Positions 25,631-37,401 of a stretch of 64,000 nucleotides of DNA are shown here, in pieces. The notes beneath the pieces were generated by a model that did no database searches, was not told where the DNA came from, and was given only the letters and a program-made list of their open reading frames with translations. The position numbers and the translations under genes are program-made. Source of the DNA: Hyphomicrobiales bacterium (GTDB taxonomy: Bacteria > Pseudomonadota > Alphaproteobacteria > Rhizobiales > Rhizobiaceae); NCBI GenBank assembly GCA_900472625.1, contig UCIT01000085.1, positions 95,374-159,373 of the forward strand, in the 5' to 3' direction. Every line of letters starts with the position of its first letter. The first letter of the stretch is position 1.

Positions 25631-26499
25631 CTTTCGGCGATATCGTCGCTGAAGCCGAGATCGGATGGGCCGTAGCGGGAGGCGACACGGATGTCGACGA
25701 AGGTGGTTTCCGCCTCTTCGCGCAGGCGGATCATCACATCGAAGCGCAGGCCAAGCACCAGCGTGCGGGTCTCGCCCTGCAGCGTCACGCCGTTAGCGCG
25801 GCGGATCAGCTGGGCGACGTCGTCATCGAAGGGGCGCGGGATGGGAACGGGCACGACGGCGTCCGGCGCATCGGGCACGGCGGAGTCATCGGGCTGGGGA
25901 GCGGCGGCGACGGGCGGCTTGTCCTCGGGATCGCGCGTCGGCAGCGTATCGCCCTCGGCGCGGGTGATGCGGATGCCGTTGAGCTTGGCCACCTTCTTCA
26001 CCGCTTCGAGCACGCGGTCGATAGCGCCATCGTATCGGCGGCCGGTCAGTTCGGGATAGGCTTCGAGTTGCTTTTCCCGATCCTCAGGGGTCACAGGCGT
26101 GCGTTTAAGCCAGATCTGGTCGGCATTCGGCGCTTTCAGCCAGTCCGGCACGGAGACGGGATCGGTGGAGACGTCGTAGAGCCTTGGAAGGCTGACATAA
26201 CGCTCGGTGGCCAAGCCACCGATGACGAGCGGCAGGGCGGCGAAGATCAGCGCCTTCAGGGCGTCATGGCCGCCTTCGGCGCCTGTCAGCCAGAGGCTGC
26301 GCAGCCCGGCGATGGCGAGCGCAACGGCGAGGATCGCAAAGCCCGACGACACGATCAGAAGCAGGATAAGATAGGGCGTCGCAAGGCCGGCAAAGCGATG
26401 GCCGACCAGCGCCGCCAGGCAAAGTACCAGCGCGAACGCCGCAAAGCGCCGCGAAAAGCGGGCGGCATTGGATACAGGGCGGTCGAAACGGATTGCCAT
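25582..26499 (-). CDS. DUF1499 membrane protein
   Basis: A 305-residue protein. Three N-terminal hydrophobic segments (about residues 17-36, 40-65 and 80-100) precede a soluble domain with the DUF1499 pattern (RRYDGAIDRVLEAVKKVA, then VDIRVASRYGPSDLG). A proline/aspartate-rich insert (about 195-225, PVAAAPQPDDSAVPDAPDAV) interrupts the domain. Function unknown. The ATG at 26499 directly follows a TTG that could also serve as start. The 3' end overlaps the convergent DUF4166 gene by 49 bp. Confidence 0.75.
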   Translation of the reverse strand: MAIRFDRPVSNAARFSRRFAAFALVLCLAALVGHRFAGLATPYLILLLIVSSGFAILAVALAIAGLRSLWLTGAEGGHDALKALIFAALPLVIGGLATERYVSLPRLYDVSTDPVSVPDWLKAPNADQIWLKRTPVTPEDREKQLEAYPELTGRRYDGAIDRVLEAVKKVAKLNGIRITRAEGDTLPTRDPEDKPPVAAAPQPDDSAVPDAPDAVVPVPIPRPFDDDVAQLIRRANGVTLQGETRTLVLGLRFDVMIRLREEAETTFVDIRVASRYGPSDLGFSDDIAESYLKALDSELLGIAGS

Positions 26500-26743
26500 C
26501 AAACTTACCGGTTACTCGCAAGCGGCGCGTCCCGCATGAACGCGCAAATCGCCCAGACACTTGTTTAGTGCAAGATTCGCCTAAATTGAAACTGTTGTGT
26601 CACGATCGAGCACGCAATCCACGGCGAAGAGGGCTTGGCGACCGACAAGGCAGGGCATAGCCTATGTAAGAGTTTTCTGATATTTTGCCCGCCGATCGCA
26701 CTTGCAGCATGTTCATCGCACAAGCAAGAACAGGAGAATGGCA

Positions 26744-27130
26744 ATGATTGCATCCGAGCTTGCAGTAGACAGTCCCCTGCCCGCACTGGGCGGCACGGAC
26801 GCAAGCGACCCCCTGCTGCCGATGGATCTGCTGGAACTCGAGCTTTCGCTGGAAAGCTACGATGGCGATGCCGATTTCTGCGACGCCGTTCGCATTGCGG
26901 CGGAACAAAGCGGCGGTGAACTGCTGTTCGACCTTCCTGCCGAAGGGCTGATGGACGATTGCAAGCGGATTGCCGTGTTGCGTATCCCGACGGCGACGTC
27001 GGACATGCGCATCGTGCTTGCGGTGCTCGACCATAACGGCACCGATATCCGGATGGAAAGCCCGGCGCCGGAGACAGCGCATCTGGTGCAGTTCGCAGAT
27101 GCCTTTATCGAGGTACTCGAGCGCTTCTGA
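26744..27130 (+). CDS. Hypothetical protein, 128 residues
   Basis: Acidic cytosolic-looking protein starting MIASELAVDSPLPALGGTDA, with a predicted alpha/beta mix (LLELELSLESYDGDADF, then KRIAVLRIPTATSDMRIVLA). No domain recognised. The start at 26744 is set by AGGAG seven bases upstream (ATG 26738 is too close to it). It is convergent with the small zinc-ribbon gene, whose stop is 2 bp away. Confidence 0.6.
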   Translation: MIASELAVDSPLPALGGTDASDPLLPMDLLELELSLESYDGDADFCDAVRIAAEQSGGELLFDLPAEGLMDDCKRIAVLRIPTATSDMRIVLAVLDHNGTDIRMESPAPETAHLVQFADAFIEVLERF

Positions 27131-27132
27131 AA

Positions 27133-27378
27133 TTAATCGCGGCCGGATTCGGCTTCCGCGAGCGTGCGGAACGGAAACTTGCGACCGCATTCGCATTTGA
27201 TCACGCTCGTTTCCTGAAAATTGGTCTGTCGCTGGATGAAAAGACCGCGCGGCAGGTGGTCGACGTTGAAACCCGGATGCTTGCGCTTGGCATCATCCGT
27301 CTCCGAGGCCTCGGCAAAACCGCTGTTGCCGCATTGCGGGCAGGTCAGCTTCTTCGAAAATCGATCACGCAGTGCCAT
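27133..27378 (-). CDS. Small zinc-ribbon-like protein
   Basis: An 81-residue basic protein, MALRDRFSKKLTCPQCGNSG at the start. Two cysteine pairs, CPQC (C13, C16) and CEC near residue 61, would form a treble-clef or ribbon zinc site. No family recognised. The frame is open upstream, but the ATG at 27378 places the zinc motif near the N-terminus. It is divergent from the proline-rich peptide gene. Confidence 0.6.
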   Translation of the reverse strand: MALRDRFSKKLTCPQCGNSGFAEASETDDAKRKHPGFNVDHLPRGLFIQRQTNFQETSVIKCECGRKFPFRTLAEAESGRD

Positions 27379-27484
27379 CAGTCTCTTCCGTTGTGTCGCA
27401 GGCGTCTTCTTACAGAGGTTCGTCCCGCGGCGAAAGCTGGAACCAAAGGCTGGCGGCATCGTTTTCCCATTGAAGGAGACAATC

Positions 27485-27682
27485 ATGCCCAACAGAGAAC
27501 CGATCCCAGTTCCCAATCCCGATACGCCGCGTGGCCCGACGCCGACACCCGGCATCCCCGATCGTGTGCAGGAAAAACCGCCTCTGACGCCGGCGCAGGA
27601 TCCCGGTGATACCAAGAACCCGCAGGACCCGACGCTTGATCCCGCCTTGCTGCCGATCGGCGATCCGGCTGGCGCGGCATAA
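27485..27682 (+). CDS. Proline-rich small protein, 65 residues
   Basis: Starts MPNREPIPVPNPDTPRGPTP; very rich in Pro, Asp and Thr with no hydrophobic segment, so probably disordered. A strong ribosome site (AAGGAG, 7 bases before the ATG) and the lack of any competing frame support it as real. Function unknown. Confidence 0.6.
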   Translation: MPNREPIPVPNPDTPRGPTPTPGIPDRVQEKPPLTPAQDPGDTKNPQDPTLDPALLPIGDPAGAA

Positions 27683-27777
27683 CGCAACGGTGTTTTTCGA
27701 TCATGGATTTGCGGTTGACGGACGCCGAGGCTTGGCGTCTTCTGGATGTGCAAGATCAATAACACGAAGATACGTCG

Positions 27778-28059
27778 ATGCGCCCTTTCGCTCCCACACT
27801 CGTCATCACCGCCGTTGCGATCGGTCTTTCCGCCTGCCAGACGATGACGCCGGAAGAGCGGCGAGCGGCTGACGACAGGCAGTGCATGAGCTACGGCTTC
27901 AAGCGTGGCACCGAAGGGTTTGCGACCTGCCTGCAGCGCATCGACCTCAGCCGCCAGGCGCAGCTTCGCGCCAACAGCGACTACGTGATGTCGGATTTGT
28001 CATGGCGGGTCGGCGGCCCGTATTATGGCGGGCCCTATTATTATCACCGCTGGCGGTGA
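27778..28059 (+). CDS. Small lipoprotein with Tyr/Gly-rich tail
   Basis: A 93-residue protein with the lipoprotein signal MRPFAPTLVITAVAIGLSAC (Cys 20 lipidated), then a conserved-looking core (DDRQCMSYGFKRGTEGFATC, two cysteines), and a Gly/Tyr-rich end (GGPYYGGPYYYHRW). Similar small outer-membrane or periplasmic lipoproteins are common in rhizobia; function unknown. It ends 3 bp from convergent ppdK. Confidence 0.7.
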   Translation: MRPFAPTLVITAVAIGLSACQTMTPEERRAADDRQCMSYGFKRGTEGFATCLQRIDLSRQAQLRANSDYVMSDLSWRVGGPYYGGPYYYHRWR

Positions 28060-28062
28060 TCT

Positions 28063-30735
<2,673 letters not shown>

Positions 30736-31131
30736 GATCTCCCCGACACCCAATTCAGGATCAGCTTAATCCCTTGGTGTTAAAATGAAAATCGGACAAA
30801 TGCGGCCAAAATGTTGCAGCGCACAAAATCACCGCCGCATGCACCGTTCTGATTGTCGGGAAAAGTAATAAAGCTTTGCGGGACCGCAACAAAGTCCCGC
30901 AAAGCCTTATTTCCGTCCGGCCAGGAAAACCGGACGGGGGGTTCAGCATGCCGACACGACGAGGAGGAAACCTCACCACATGCGCACGGCAATCTGTACG
31001 CAAAACAGGTGGCGCGATCCGCGGGGACCGCACATACAGTTTCTTCTAATACAAGATGGGTAAAAAGGCATCACCTTATCGGGTTAAAAGCCCGTCGGAA
31101 TCTGACTTTTTTTGGGCGTTTCGCCTATGAC
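30736..31131. other. Intergenic region between smc and ppdK with multiple hairpins
   Basis: A 396-bp gap on the ppdK leader side. It holds the strong inverted repeat at 30867-30911, a second hairpin CCGTCCGG/CCGGACGG (30913-30937), a small GAGG/CCTC hairpin near 30960-30973 and an AT-rich stretch at 30777-30815. No protein frame is convincing. A structured ppdK leader or small RNA is possible. Confidence 0.45.
30861..30911 (-). terminator. Strong stem-loop, probable smc terminator
   Basis: GCTTTGCGGGAC (30873-30884) pairs perfectly with GTCCCGCAAAGC (30894-30905), extended by AATAA/TTATT after one mismatch. On the minus strand the stem is followed by TTTATTACTTTT, so it could terminate smc mRNA; on the plus strand it is followed by TTATTT. 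It may also act in the leader of ppdK. Confidence 0.55.
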
Positions 31132-34100
31132 TCAGGCGATCTCGCGCAATTGCTCGGCGGTCTGCAGGTCGACGGACACCAGTTGCGACACGCCCTGTTC
31201 CGCCATCGTCACGCCGAAAAGGCGGTTCATCCGCGCCATGGTGATCGGGTTGTGGGTGATGATAACGAAGCGGGTTTCGGTCGAGGCCGCCATCTCGTCC
31301 ATCAGGTTGCAATAGCGCTCGACGTTGTGATCGTCGAGCGGGGCGTCCACTTCGTCGAGCACGCAGATCGGGGCCGGATTGGTCAGGAACACCGCGAAGA
31401 TCAGCGCCATTGCCGTCAGCGCCTGCTCGCCGCCGGACAGCAGCGTCATGGTTTGCGGCTTCTTGCCGGGCGGTCGGGCCAAGATTTCAAGGCCGGCTTC
31501 GAGCGGGTCGTCTGATTCGATCAGTTGCAGTTCGGCAGTGCCGCCGCCGAACAGGTGGGTGAACAGCCGCTGGAATTGGGTGTTGACGACATCGAAAGCG
31601 GCGATCAGGCGCTCGCGGCCTTCGCGGTTGAGACTCTGGATGGCGCCGCGCAGCTTGCGGATGGCGTCGATGACGTCATCGCGCTCCTTGATCAGCGCCG
31701 CCAGCCGATCGCTCAATTCCTTCTGCTCTTCCTCGGCGCGCAGATTGACGGCGCCAAGGCGCTCGCGCTCCATCTTCAGCCGCTCAAGCTCACGCTCGAC
31801 CTCGCGCAGGTCAGGCATCGATTGCATGGCTTCAAGTCCTGCCAGCCGCAGCGCCTCGTGCGGGGCGACGTTGAGCGCCTCGCGGATGCGGGCTTCGGTC
31901 TCAAGACGCTTCTCTCGAGCGGACACGAGGCGTTCCTCGGCACGGCCGCGGCGTTCGCGGCTTTCGGCGAGTTCCGACAGCGCGGTCGCCGCCTTGTGGT
32001 CGATATCCCGTTGGACCAGCTCGGCCTGCGCCAGGAGATCTGCAGCGGCGCGTCTGCTATCATCGGCCTTCTGCAATTCGTTGAGCAGGCCGCGGCGCTT
32101 GTCGTCGAATTCGTCGGGCGCCATCTCGAGATCGGCGGCCTCCTCGCGGGCCTCCTCCTCGCGGTCGCGCAGTGTCGCGATGTGGTCCTCGGCGCTGGAC
32201 GCGCGCTGGCGCCAAGTCTCGCGCTCCTGGCCGATCGCCAGTATGCGGCGCTGGCGGGCATCGTTTTCGCGGTTCAGGCTCTCGTGACGGGCGCGGGCTT
32301 CGGCCAGCGCGCCGCGATCGGTGGCGACGTCGGCCTGCTGCAGGCGCAATTTCTCGTCGATGGCGGTCAGATCCGGCGCATCGTCGAGCTCGATGCGGGC
32401 GTTCTCCTCCTGAATGGCGATATCTTCGAGCTGGCTTTGCAGCTGGCTGACGGCCTCGGCGATGACGTCGCGGCGGCGGATGAGATCGCCGGAGGCCCGC
32501 TCGGCGGCAGCGAGTGCCTCGCGCGCTTCGGCCAGATGCCGGGCGGCCGTGCGGCTGACGTCGCGGGCGGCGGCAAGGCGCTGTTCCTCATGCGCAATGG
32601 CCTCGGCGGCGACAGCAAGCCGCTCCTCGGCTTCCTCAAGCACATCGCGGGCGAGCGCGGTTTCGCTCTCCAGTTCCGCCAGCCGGTTCTTTTGGGCAAG
32701 ACGCAGGGCGGCGGCGCTCGGCGCATCGGCGCCGGTGACGTGGCCATCCCAGCGATAGACGGCGCCGTCCCTCGTCACCAGACGCTGGCCAGGCTTGAGG
32801 CTGGGCATCAGGCGCCGCGCGTCGGCATCCGAGACGAGGCCGATCTGCTTCAGGCTGCGCGTCAGGGCGGCCGGTGCGTTGATGTGGTCGAGCAGCGGCG
32901 TGACGCCGCCGGGCAACGCGGGGTCAGACGTACCATCGCCATTGTCGGACCAGTGGGCGGGGGCCTGCGGATCGAGCGGCGATTCCAGATCGTCGCCGAG
33001 CGCCGCACCCAGTGCCGTTTCAAAGCCGCGGTCGACGCGCAGATCATCGGCAACAGGTGCGAATTCGCCCGCGGTGGCACCTGATGCCAGCATGCGGAAA
33101 ATGGTGCGCGCCTCGGTCTCGATAGCGTTCAGCTGCGAGCGGGCCTGATCCACCGGCGCGCGCGACAGCGCTTCGGTCTGGCGGGCGGCGGCCAGCGCCT
33201 GCTCAACCGTCTGGATGGCCGCTTCGGCGTCGGCGACAGCGCTTTCGCCGTCGTCGACCACCCTGCGCTTCTCGTCGGGATCCGGCAGCGTGGCGATACG
33301 CTCGCCGACCGACGAGAGCTCGCGGTTGGCCTCGTCCATCTGCCGCTCAAGGCGCATCTTCCGATCAGCGAGATCGCGGATGGCGCGCTCCAGCTGGTTG
33401 CGACCGGCGGCGGCCTCAGCGCGCTCGGCGGTCAGGCCAGTGAAGATGCGCTCGCTGTCGGCGAGCCTGGCGGCCGCCTCCTCGAACGCCTCGCGGGTCT
33501 CTTCAGCATAGCGGCCGGAATCGGCGAGGATCTCGTTGATCTCGGCCTCTTCGACATCGAGCCGCGCCAGAATCTCGGCGTTGTCGGCAACGAGACGCTC
33601 CTCGCGCCTGATATCTTCGGCAAGCTGAGCCAGCCGGCGGGTCAGCTCGTCGCGGCGGCGCAGGATGCGGTTGGCATCCTCTTCGAGCTGGGTCTTGGCG
33701 ATCTGCAGGCGCTGCAGGGCGGCGGCGGCGCGGGCCTCGCCTTCGCGCAGTTCCGGCAGCTTCAGGCTCGATATGGCCTGCGCCTTGGCGGCCTCCATCT
33801 GCATCTGCGCCTTTTCGGCGACGATCGAGGTGGCCTGGTTGAGGGCGCTGTCGGCCTCGGCCTCGGCCTCCTTGGCCTGGACCCAGCGGATATGCAGAAG
33901 CATCGCCTCGCGGGCGCGGATATCGGCGGAGAGCGACTTGAAGCGGTTGGCCTGGCGGGCTTGGCGCTTCAGGCTCTCGATCTGGCTTTCAAGCTGCGAG
34001 GTGACATCATCGAGGCGTTCGAGATTGCCTTCGGCGGCGCGCAGACGCAGCTCAGCCTCGTGGCGCCGCGAATGCAGGCCGGAAATGCCGGCGGCCTCTT

Positions 34101-34593
34101 CCAGCAGCTGGCGGCGGGCCTGCGGCTTGGCCGAGATCAACTCGCCGATGCGGCCCTGCCCGACCATCGACGGCGAGCGGGCGCCCGTCGAGGCATCGGC
34201 GAAGAGCAGTTGCACATCCTTGGCGCGGCTTTCCTTGCCGTTGATGCGGTAGACCGAGCCCTGCTCGCGTTCGATGCGGCGGGTGACCTGGATCTCGTCG
34301 CTGTCGTTGAAGGCGGCGGGCGCGGTGCGGTCGGAATTGTCGAGATAGAGTGCCACTTCGGCGGTGTTGCGGGCGGGTCGATTGCCGGAGCCGGAGAAGA
34401 TGACGTCGTCCATGCCAGACGCGCGCATGTTCTTGTAGGAGTTCTCGCCCATCACCCAGCGCAGCGCTTCGACGAGATTGGACTTGCCGCAGCCGTTGGG
34501 ACCGACGACCCCGGTCAGGCCGCGCTCGATGATGAATTCGGAGGGTTCGACGAAAGACTTGAAACCGACGACGCGAAGCTTGTTGAACTTCAT
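31132..34593 (-). CDS. smc: Chromosome segregation protein SMC
   Basis: A 1153-residue SMC ATPase that compacts and segregates the chromosome as a dimer with ScpAB. Walker A GPNGCGKSNL is at residues 31-40. Long coiled coils (about 170-500 and 670-1000) flank a hinge with GDDLESPLDPQ and DAPSAAALRL-like segments. The C-terminal signature is LLSGGEQALTAMALIFAVFL and Walker B is ICVLDEVDAPLDD. ATG 34593 is the family start (MKFNKLRVVGFKSFV); the frame upstream runs into a palindromic repeat and is not coding. Confidence 0.95.
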   Translation of the reverse strand: MKFNKLRVVGFKSFVEPSEFIIERGLTGVVGPNGCGKSNLVEALRWVMGENSYKNMRASGMDDVIFSGSGNRPARNTAEVALYLDNSDRTAPAAFNDSDEIQVTRRIEREQGSVYRINGKESRAKDVQLLFADASTGARSPSMVGQGRIGELISAKPQARRQLLEEAAGISGLHSRRHEAELRLRAAEGNLERLDDVTSQLESQIESLKRQARQANRFKSLSADIRAREAMLLHIRWVQAKEAEAEADSALNQATSIVAEKAQMQMEAAKAQAISSLKLPELREGEARAAAALQRLQIAKTQLEEDANRILRRRDELTRRLAQLAEDIRREERLVADNAEILARLDVEEAEINEILADSGRYAEETREAFEEAAARLADSERIFTGLTAERAEAAAGRNQLERAIRDLADRKMRLERQMDEANRELSSVGERIATLPDPDEKRRVVDDGESAVADAEAAIQTVEQALAAARQTEALSRAPVDQARSQLNAIETEARTIFRMLASGATAGEFAPVADDLRVDRGFETALGAALGDDLESPLDPQAPAHWSDNGDGTSDPALPGGVTPLLDHINAPAALTRSLKQIGLVSDADARRLMPSLKPGQRLVTRDGAVYRWDGHVTGADAPSAAALRLAQKNRLAELESETALARDVLEEAEERLAVAAEAIAHEEQRLAAARDVSRTAARHLAEAREALAAAERASGDLIRRRDVIAEAVSQLQSQLEDIAIQEENARIELDDAPDLTAIDEKLRLQQADVATDRGALAEARARHESLNRENDARQRRILAIGQERETWRQRASSAEDHIATLRDREEEAREEAADLEMAPDEFDDKRRGLLNELQKADDSRRAAADLLAQAELVQRDIDHKAATALSELAESRERRGRAEERLVSAREKRLETEARIREALNVAPHEALRLAGLEAMQSMPDLREVERELERLKMERERLGAVNLRAEEEQKELSDRLAALIKERDDVIDAIRKLRGAIQSLNREGRERLIAAFDVVNTQFQRLFTHLFGGGTAELQLIESDDPLEAGLEILARPPGKKPQTMTLLSGGEQALTAMALIFAVFLTNPAPICVLDEVDAPLDDHNVERYCNLMDEMAASTETRFVIITHNPITMARMNRLFGVTMAEQGVSQLVSVDLQTAEQLREIA

Positions 34594-34618
34594 GTGATCT
34601 GCCTCGGGGGCAGTGCGT

Positions 34619-34749
34619 GTGGCCCCCTCATCCGACGCTTCGGGCCACCTTCTCCCCGTGGGGTAGAAGGGAAGATGGAGCGAGCGGCGCGCCACACGTC
34701 TCTTCTCCCCAGCGGGGAGAAGGTGCCGGCAGGCGGATGAGCGGGCCAC
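34619..34749. repeat. Palindromic intergenic repeat (GC-rich, rhizobial type)
   Basis: A 131-bp imperfect palindrome. Outer arms GTGGCCCCCTCATCCG and CGGATGAGCGGGCCAC pair, as do the inner AAGGTGGCCC-type block with CTTCTCCCC and GGGGAGAAGG. It contains CTTCTCCCCAGCGGGGAGAA. It is 25 bp upstream of the smc start. A truncated relative (CCCCTCACCC...CTCTCCCCGGCGGGGAGAG) occurs at the right window edge. Confidence 0.7.
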
Positions 34750-34824
34750 AGGCGCAAAGGTTCAATCAACGAAAAAACGGGCGCACGGCTTCCGCCGTCG
34801 CCCGTCTTGTGGAAACGGTTCAGC

Positions 34825-35511
34825 TTAGAGCAGGCTGTCGATAAGGGCCGACAGGGTGTCAACCGACATGTCTCCAGAGTAGCGCTTTCCATTGATCAGG
34901 AAAGTCGGCGTGGCATTGACGCCGAATTCCTTGGAACCCCGTTCCCGCGTCGCGTTCACTTCATCCAGCAGCTTCTGGTTCGTCAAGCACTTCGTGAAGC
35001 TATCCTCACTAAATCCAGCGAGTTTCGACATCTGCAGCAGTGCGGCGCGGCCGTCTTCAGCGGCGGCCCAGGTCTGCTGCTGCTTGAAGAGCATGGAGAC
35101 CATCGGGAAATACTGTTCCGGCGTGCTCAGATCATCCGGCTTCGACGGGTTGCAGCGGGCCAGCATGAAGGCGGCGGCGGCGCGTGGGTCGAAGGGGAAT
35201 TCGCGGATGACGAAGCGTGCCTTGCCGGTATCGACATACTTCTTCTTGATCTCGTCGAAGGTGGTGTTGTGGAAGTGAGCGCAATGCGGGCAGGTCATCG
35301 ACATGTATTCGACGATGGTGACCTTGGCATCTTCCTTGCCCAGCGACATTTCCGGAAGAGCGCCCGGCTTCAGCACGGCAGCCATGTCGACGTCGCCGTC
35401 GGCAGTTGGAATTTCAACAGCCGCGTTGGCGTTGCTGAAAACCGCCAAACTTGCCGTTGCGGCAGCAGCGCCGCCCAGAAGCTGGCGTTTGGTCAGTTGC
35501 ATTTCGGACAT
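34825..35511 (-). CDS. DsbA-family thioredoxin-like protein
   Basis: A 228-residue exported protein. The signal peptide is about residues 1-31 (KRQLLGGAAAATASLAVFSNANA, ending A-x-A; the KR with a moderately hydrophobic core is Tat-like but lacks a full twin-arginine motif). The active site is CPHC (C74, C77) in EYMSMTCPHCAHF, and the cis-proline segment is GVNATPTFLINGKR. It is expected to oxidise or shuffle periplasmic disulfides. ATG 35511 is preferred for spacing to AGGAA; ATG 35517 is also possible. Confidence 0.85.
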   Translation of the reverse strand: MSEMQLTKRQLLGGAAAATASLAVFSNANAAVEIPTADGDVDMAAVLKPGALPEMSLGKEDAKVTIVEYMSMTCPHCAHFHNTTFDEIKKKYVDTGKARFVIREFPFDPRAAAAFMLARCNPSKPDDLSTPEQYFPMVSMLFKQQQTWAAAEDGRAALLQMSKLAGFSEDSFTKCLTNQKLLDEVNATRERGSKEFGVNATPTFLINGKRYSGDMSVDTLSALIDSLL

Positions 35512-35720
35512 CTGCATAAATTCCTCATAAGCGAGAGTAGCGGCTGTGACTGCGATATAACGGCGCGAGGCCGCGAACAAGGCACGCGTGAGGCAGTTTC
35601 TTCAAACAATTGTGACCTTGATGGGACGAAGGTGCGGGACTGGCAAGCAACTTTGGATTTTATTTGGTGCGGAAGGCCGCTGGGGTGTTTCTTCCAGCAT
35701 AGAGAAATCGTCTGTTTCGC

Positions 35721-36209
35721 CTAGTACCGCCGCTTCCCCAGCATAACGGTCCCCAGCCGCTTGACCGCATCGCGCAGCTTGCCGTCCTCGATCCCCTCCA
35801 TCATGTCCTCGAGCCTTCTCGCCGCCTCGCCCTTCAGCGGCAGCGGGGTGCGGGAGCGCTTGTGGGCCTGCGAGACCGGCTTCTGGACAATGCGGATCTG
35901 GTGGACGGCGGAAAAGCCGAAGAAGCTGTTGATGCGCTGGATGAGCTCGCCTTGGGCGTGGGTGAGAAACAGCGCGCGCGCGCCCTCGCAGGCAATGGTC
36001 AGCACGCCTGGACGGAAGCTGCCTTCATCGCCGCCCCTCGCCCAGGCGATCTTTTCCGGCCGGGTGCAGTCGGCGAAATCCTCACCGGCGATCTCGTCCC
36101 ACGAGCCAAGCAACGCCGTGTTGATACCGGCGCGCTTGGCGAGCACGGGATCGATCAGGCCGTTGGCCAGTTCGGATATCTGTTTTTCACCTTTGCGTGG
36201 ATAACTCAT
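35721..36209 (-). CDS. DUF721 protein, DciA-like helicase-loading factor
   Basis: A 162-residue protein of the DUF721 family, whose member DciA assists loading of the replicative helicase DnaB. Seen here: the opening LANGLIDPVLAKRAGINTAL, then GSWDEIAGEDFADCTRPEKI, and the KH-like TIACEGARALFLTHAQGELI block. The function is by family. It is divergent from mutY by about 95 bp. Confidence 0.78.
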   Translation of the reverse strand: MSYPRKGEKQISELANGLIDPVLAKRAGINTALLGSWDEIAGEDFADCTRPEKIAWARGGDEGSFRPGVLTIACEGARALFLTHAQGELIQRINSFFGFSAVHQIRIVQKPVSQAHKRSRTPLPLKGEAARRLEDMMEGIEDGKLRDAVKRLGTVMLGKRRY

Positions 36210-36306
36210 CGAAACCTTCGGATGCCGCCGCGATCAGGCACGCTTGCCTTGATCGGGCAGCATTGCTTCGCCAAGTATAGGGCACTTCCCCTCGCCACGG
36301 CAAATG

Positions 36307-37398
36307 ATGACCTTAGCAACCCTCACCGCACCCTCCGCAAAGCCCCTGCTCGACTGGTACGATCGCCACCACCGCGACCTGCCCTGGCGCGTTTCGCCGC
36401 CGATGGCCAAGCGCGGGATCACGGCCGAACCCTATCATGTCTGGCTGTCGGAGGTGATGCTGCAGCAGACCACGGTGCCGGCGGTGAAGCCGTACTTCCT
36501 CAATTTCCTGGCGCGCTGGCCGACGGTGGGCGATCTCGCCGATGCGCCGAACGAGGATGTGATGGCGGCCTGGGCAGGGCTTGGATATTACGCGCGCGCC
36601 CGCAATCTGAAGAAATGCGCCGAGGCGGTGGCGCGCGAGCATGGCGGCGTGTTTCCCGACACCGAGGAAGGGCTGAAGGCGCTGCCGGGGATCGGCGACT
36701 ATACGGCCGCCGCCGTGGCAGCGATCGCGTTCAACCGACAGGCGTCCGTCATGGACGGCAATATCGAGCGGGTTATCTCGCGGCTTTATGCGATTTCGAC
36801 GCCCCTGCCGGCGGCCAAACCGCTGATGAAGCAGAAGGTGGGTGCCCTGACGCCGGCTGACCGGCCCGGCGATTTTGCGCAGGCGATGATGGATCTTGGC
36901 GCGACGATCTGTACGCCGAAGCGACCGGCCTGCGCGCTCTGTCCGTTCAACGGATCATGCCAAGCCTTGGCGCTGCATGATCCCGAGCACTTTCCGGTCA
37001 AGGCCGCCAAGAAGGCGAAACCCGTGCGCAAGGGTGCCGCATTCGTGGCGGTTACATCGGATGGCGACATCCTGCTGCGGCGGCGGATCGAGACCGGGCT
37101 TCTCGGCGGCATGACCGAGGTGCCGACGACCGGCTGGACGGCGCGCGTCGACGGCGAAACGTCGGCGGATGCGGCGCCGTTTGCGGCGGATTGGGAGCCT
37201 TGCGGCACGGTCGTGCATGTGTTCACCCACTTCGAGCTGCGGCTGTCGATCTGGCGCGTCGCCATTCCTTCCGCTCTCCCGTCGGTTGACGGATGGTGGG
37301 AGGCGGTTACAAATCTTCACGCACAGGCGCTGCCAACCGTCATGAAAAAAGCGATCACCTCAGCTATTCCCCTCGCATTCAACCATTCCAAGGACTGA
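36307..37398 (+). CDS. mutY: A/G-specific adenine glycosylase MutY
   Basis: A 363-residue base-excision glycosylase removing adenine opposite 8-oxoguanine. The helix-hairpin-helix region is LPGIGDYTAAAVAAIAF. Catalytic E49 lies in LSEVMLQQTT and D150 in SVMDGNIERV. The [4Fe-4S] cysteines C202, C209, C212 and C218 match C-x6-C-x2-C-x5-C. The C-terminal NUDIX-like domain recognises the oxidised base. An ATG lies immediately before at 36304. It leads a three-gene run with the HAD and NTF2-like genes (gaps of 3 and 2 bp). Confidence 0.93.
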   Translation: MTLATLTAPSAKPLLDWYDRHHRDLPWRVSPPMAKRGITAEPYHVWLSEVMLQQTTVPAVKPYFLNFLARWPTVGDLADAPNEDVMAAWAGLGYYARARNLKKCAEAVAREHGGVFPDTEEGLKALPGIGDYTAAAVAAIAFNRQASVMDGNIERVISRLYAISTPLPAAKPLMKQKVGALTPADRPGDFAQAMMDLGATICTPKRPACALCPFNGSCQALALHDPEHFPVKAAKKAKPVRKGAAFVAVTSDGDILLRRRIETGLLGGMTEVPTTGWTARVDGETSADAAPFAADWEPCGTVVHVFTHFELRLSIWRVAIPSALPSVDGWWEAVTNLHAQALPTVMKKAITSAIPLAFNHSKD

Positions 37399-37401
37399 TC
37401 A

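Noticed and set aside
31525..33084. A 519-codon plus-strand frame inside smc
   Set aside because: It lies antisense within the coiled-coil part of smc, where long antisense frames are expected in GC-rich DNA.
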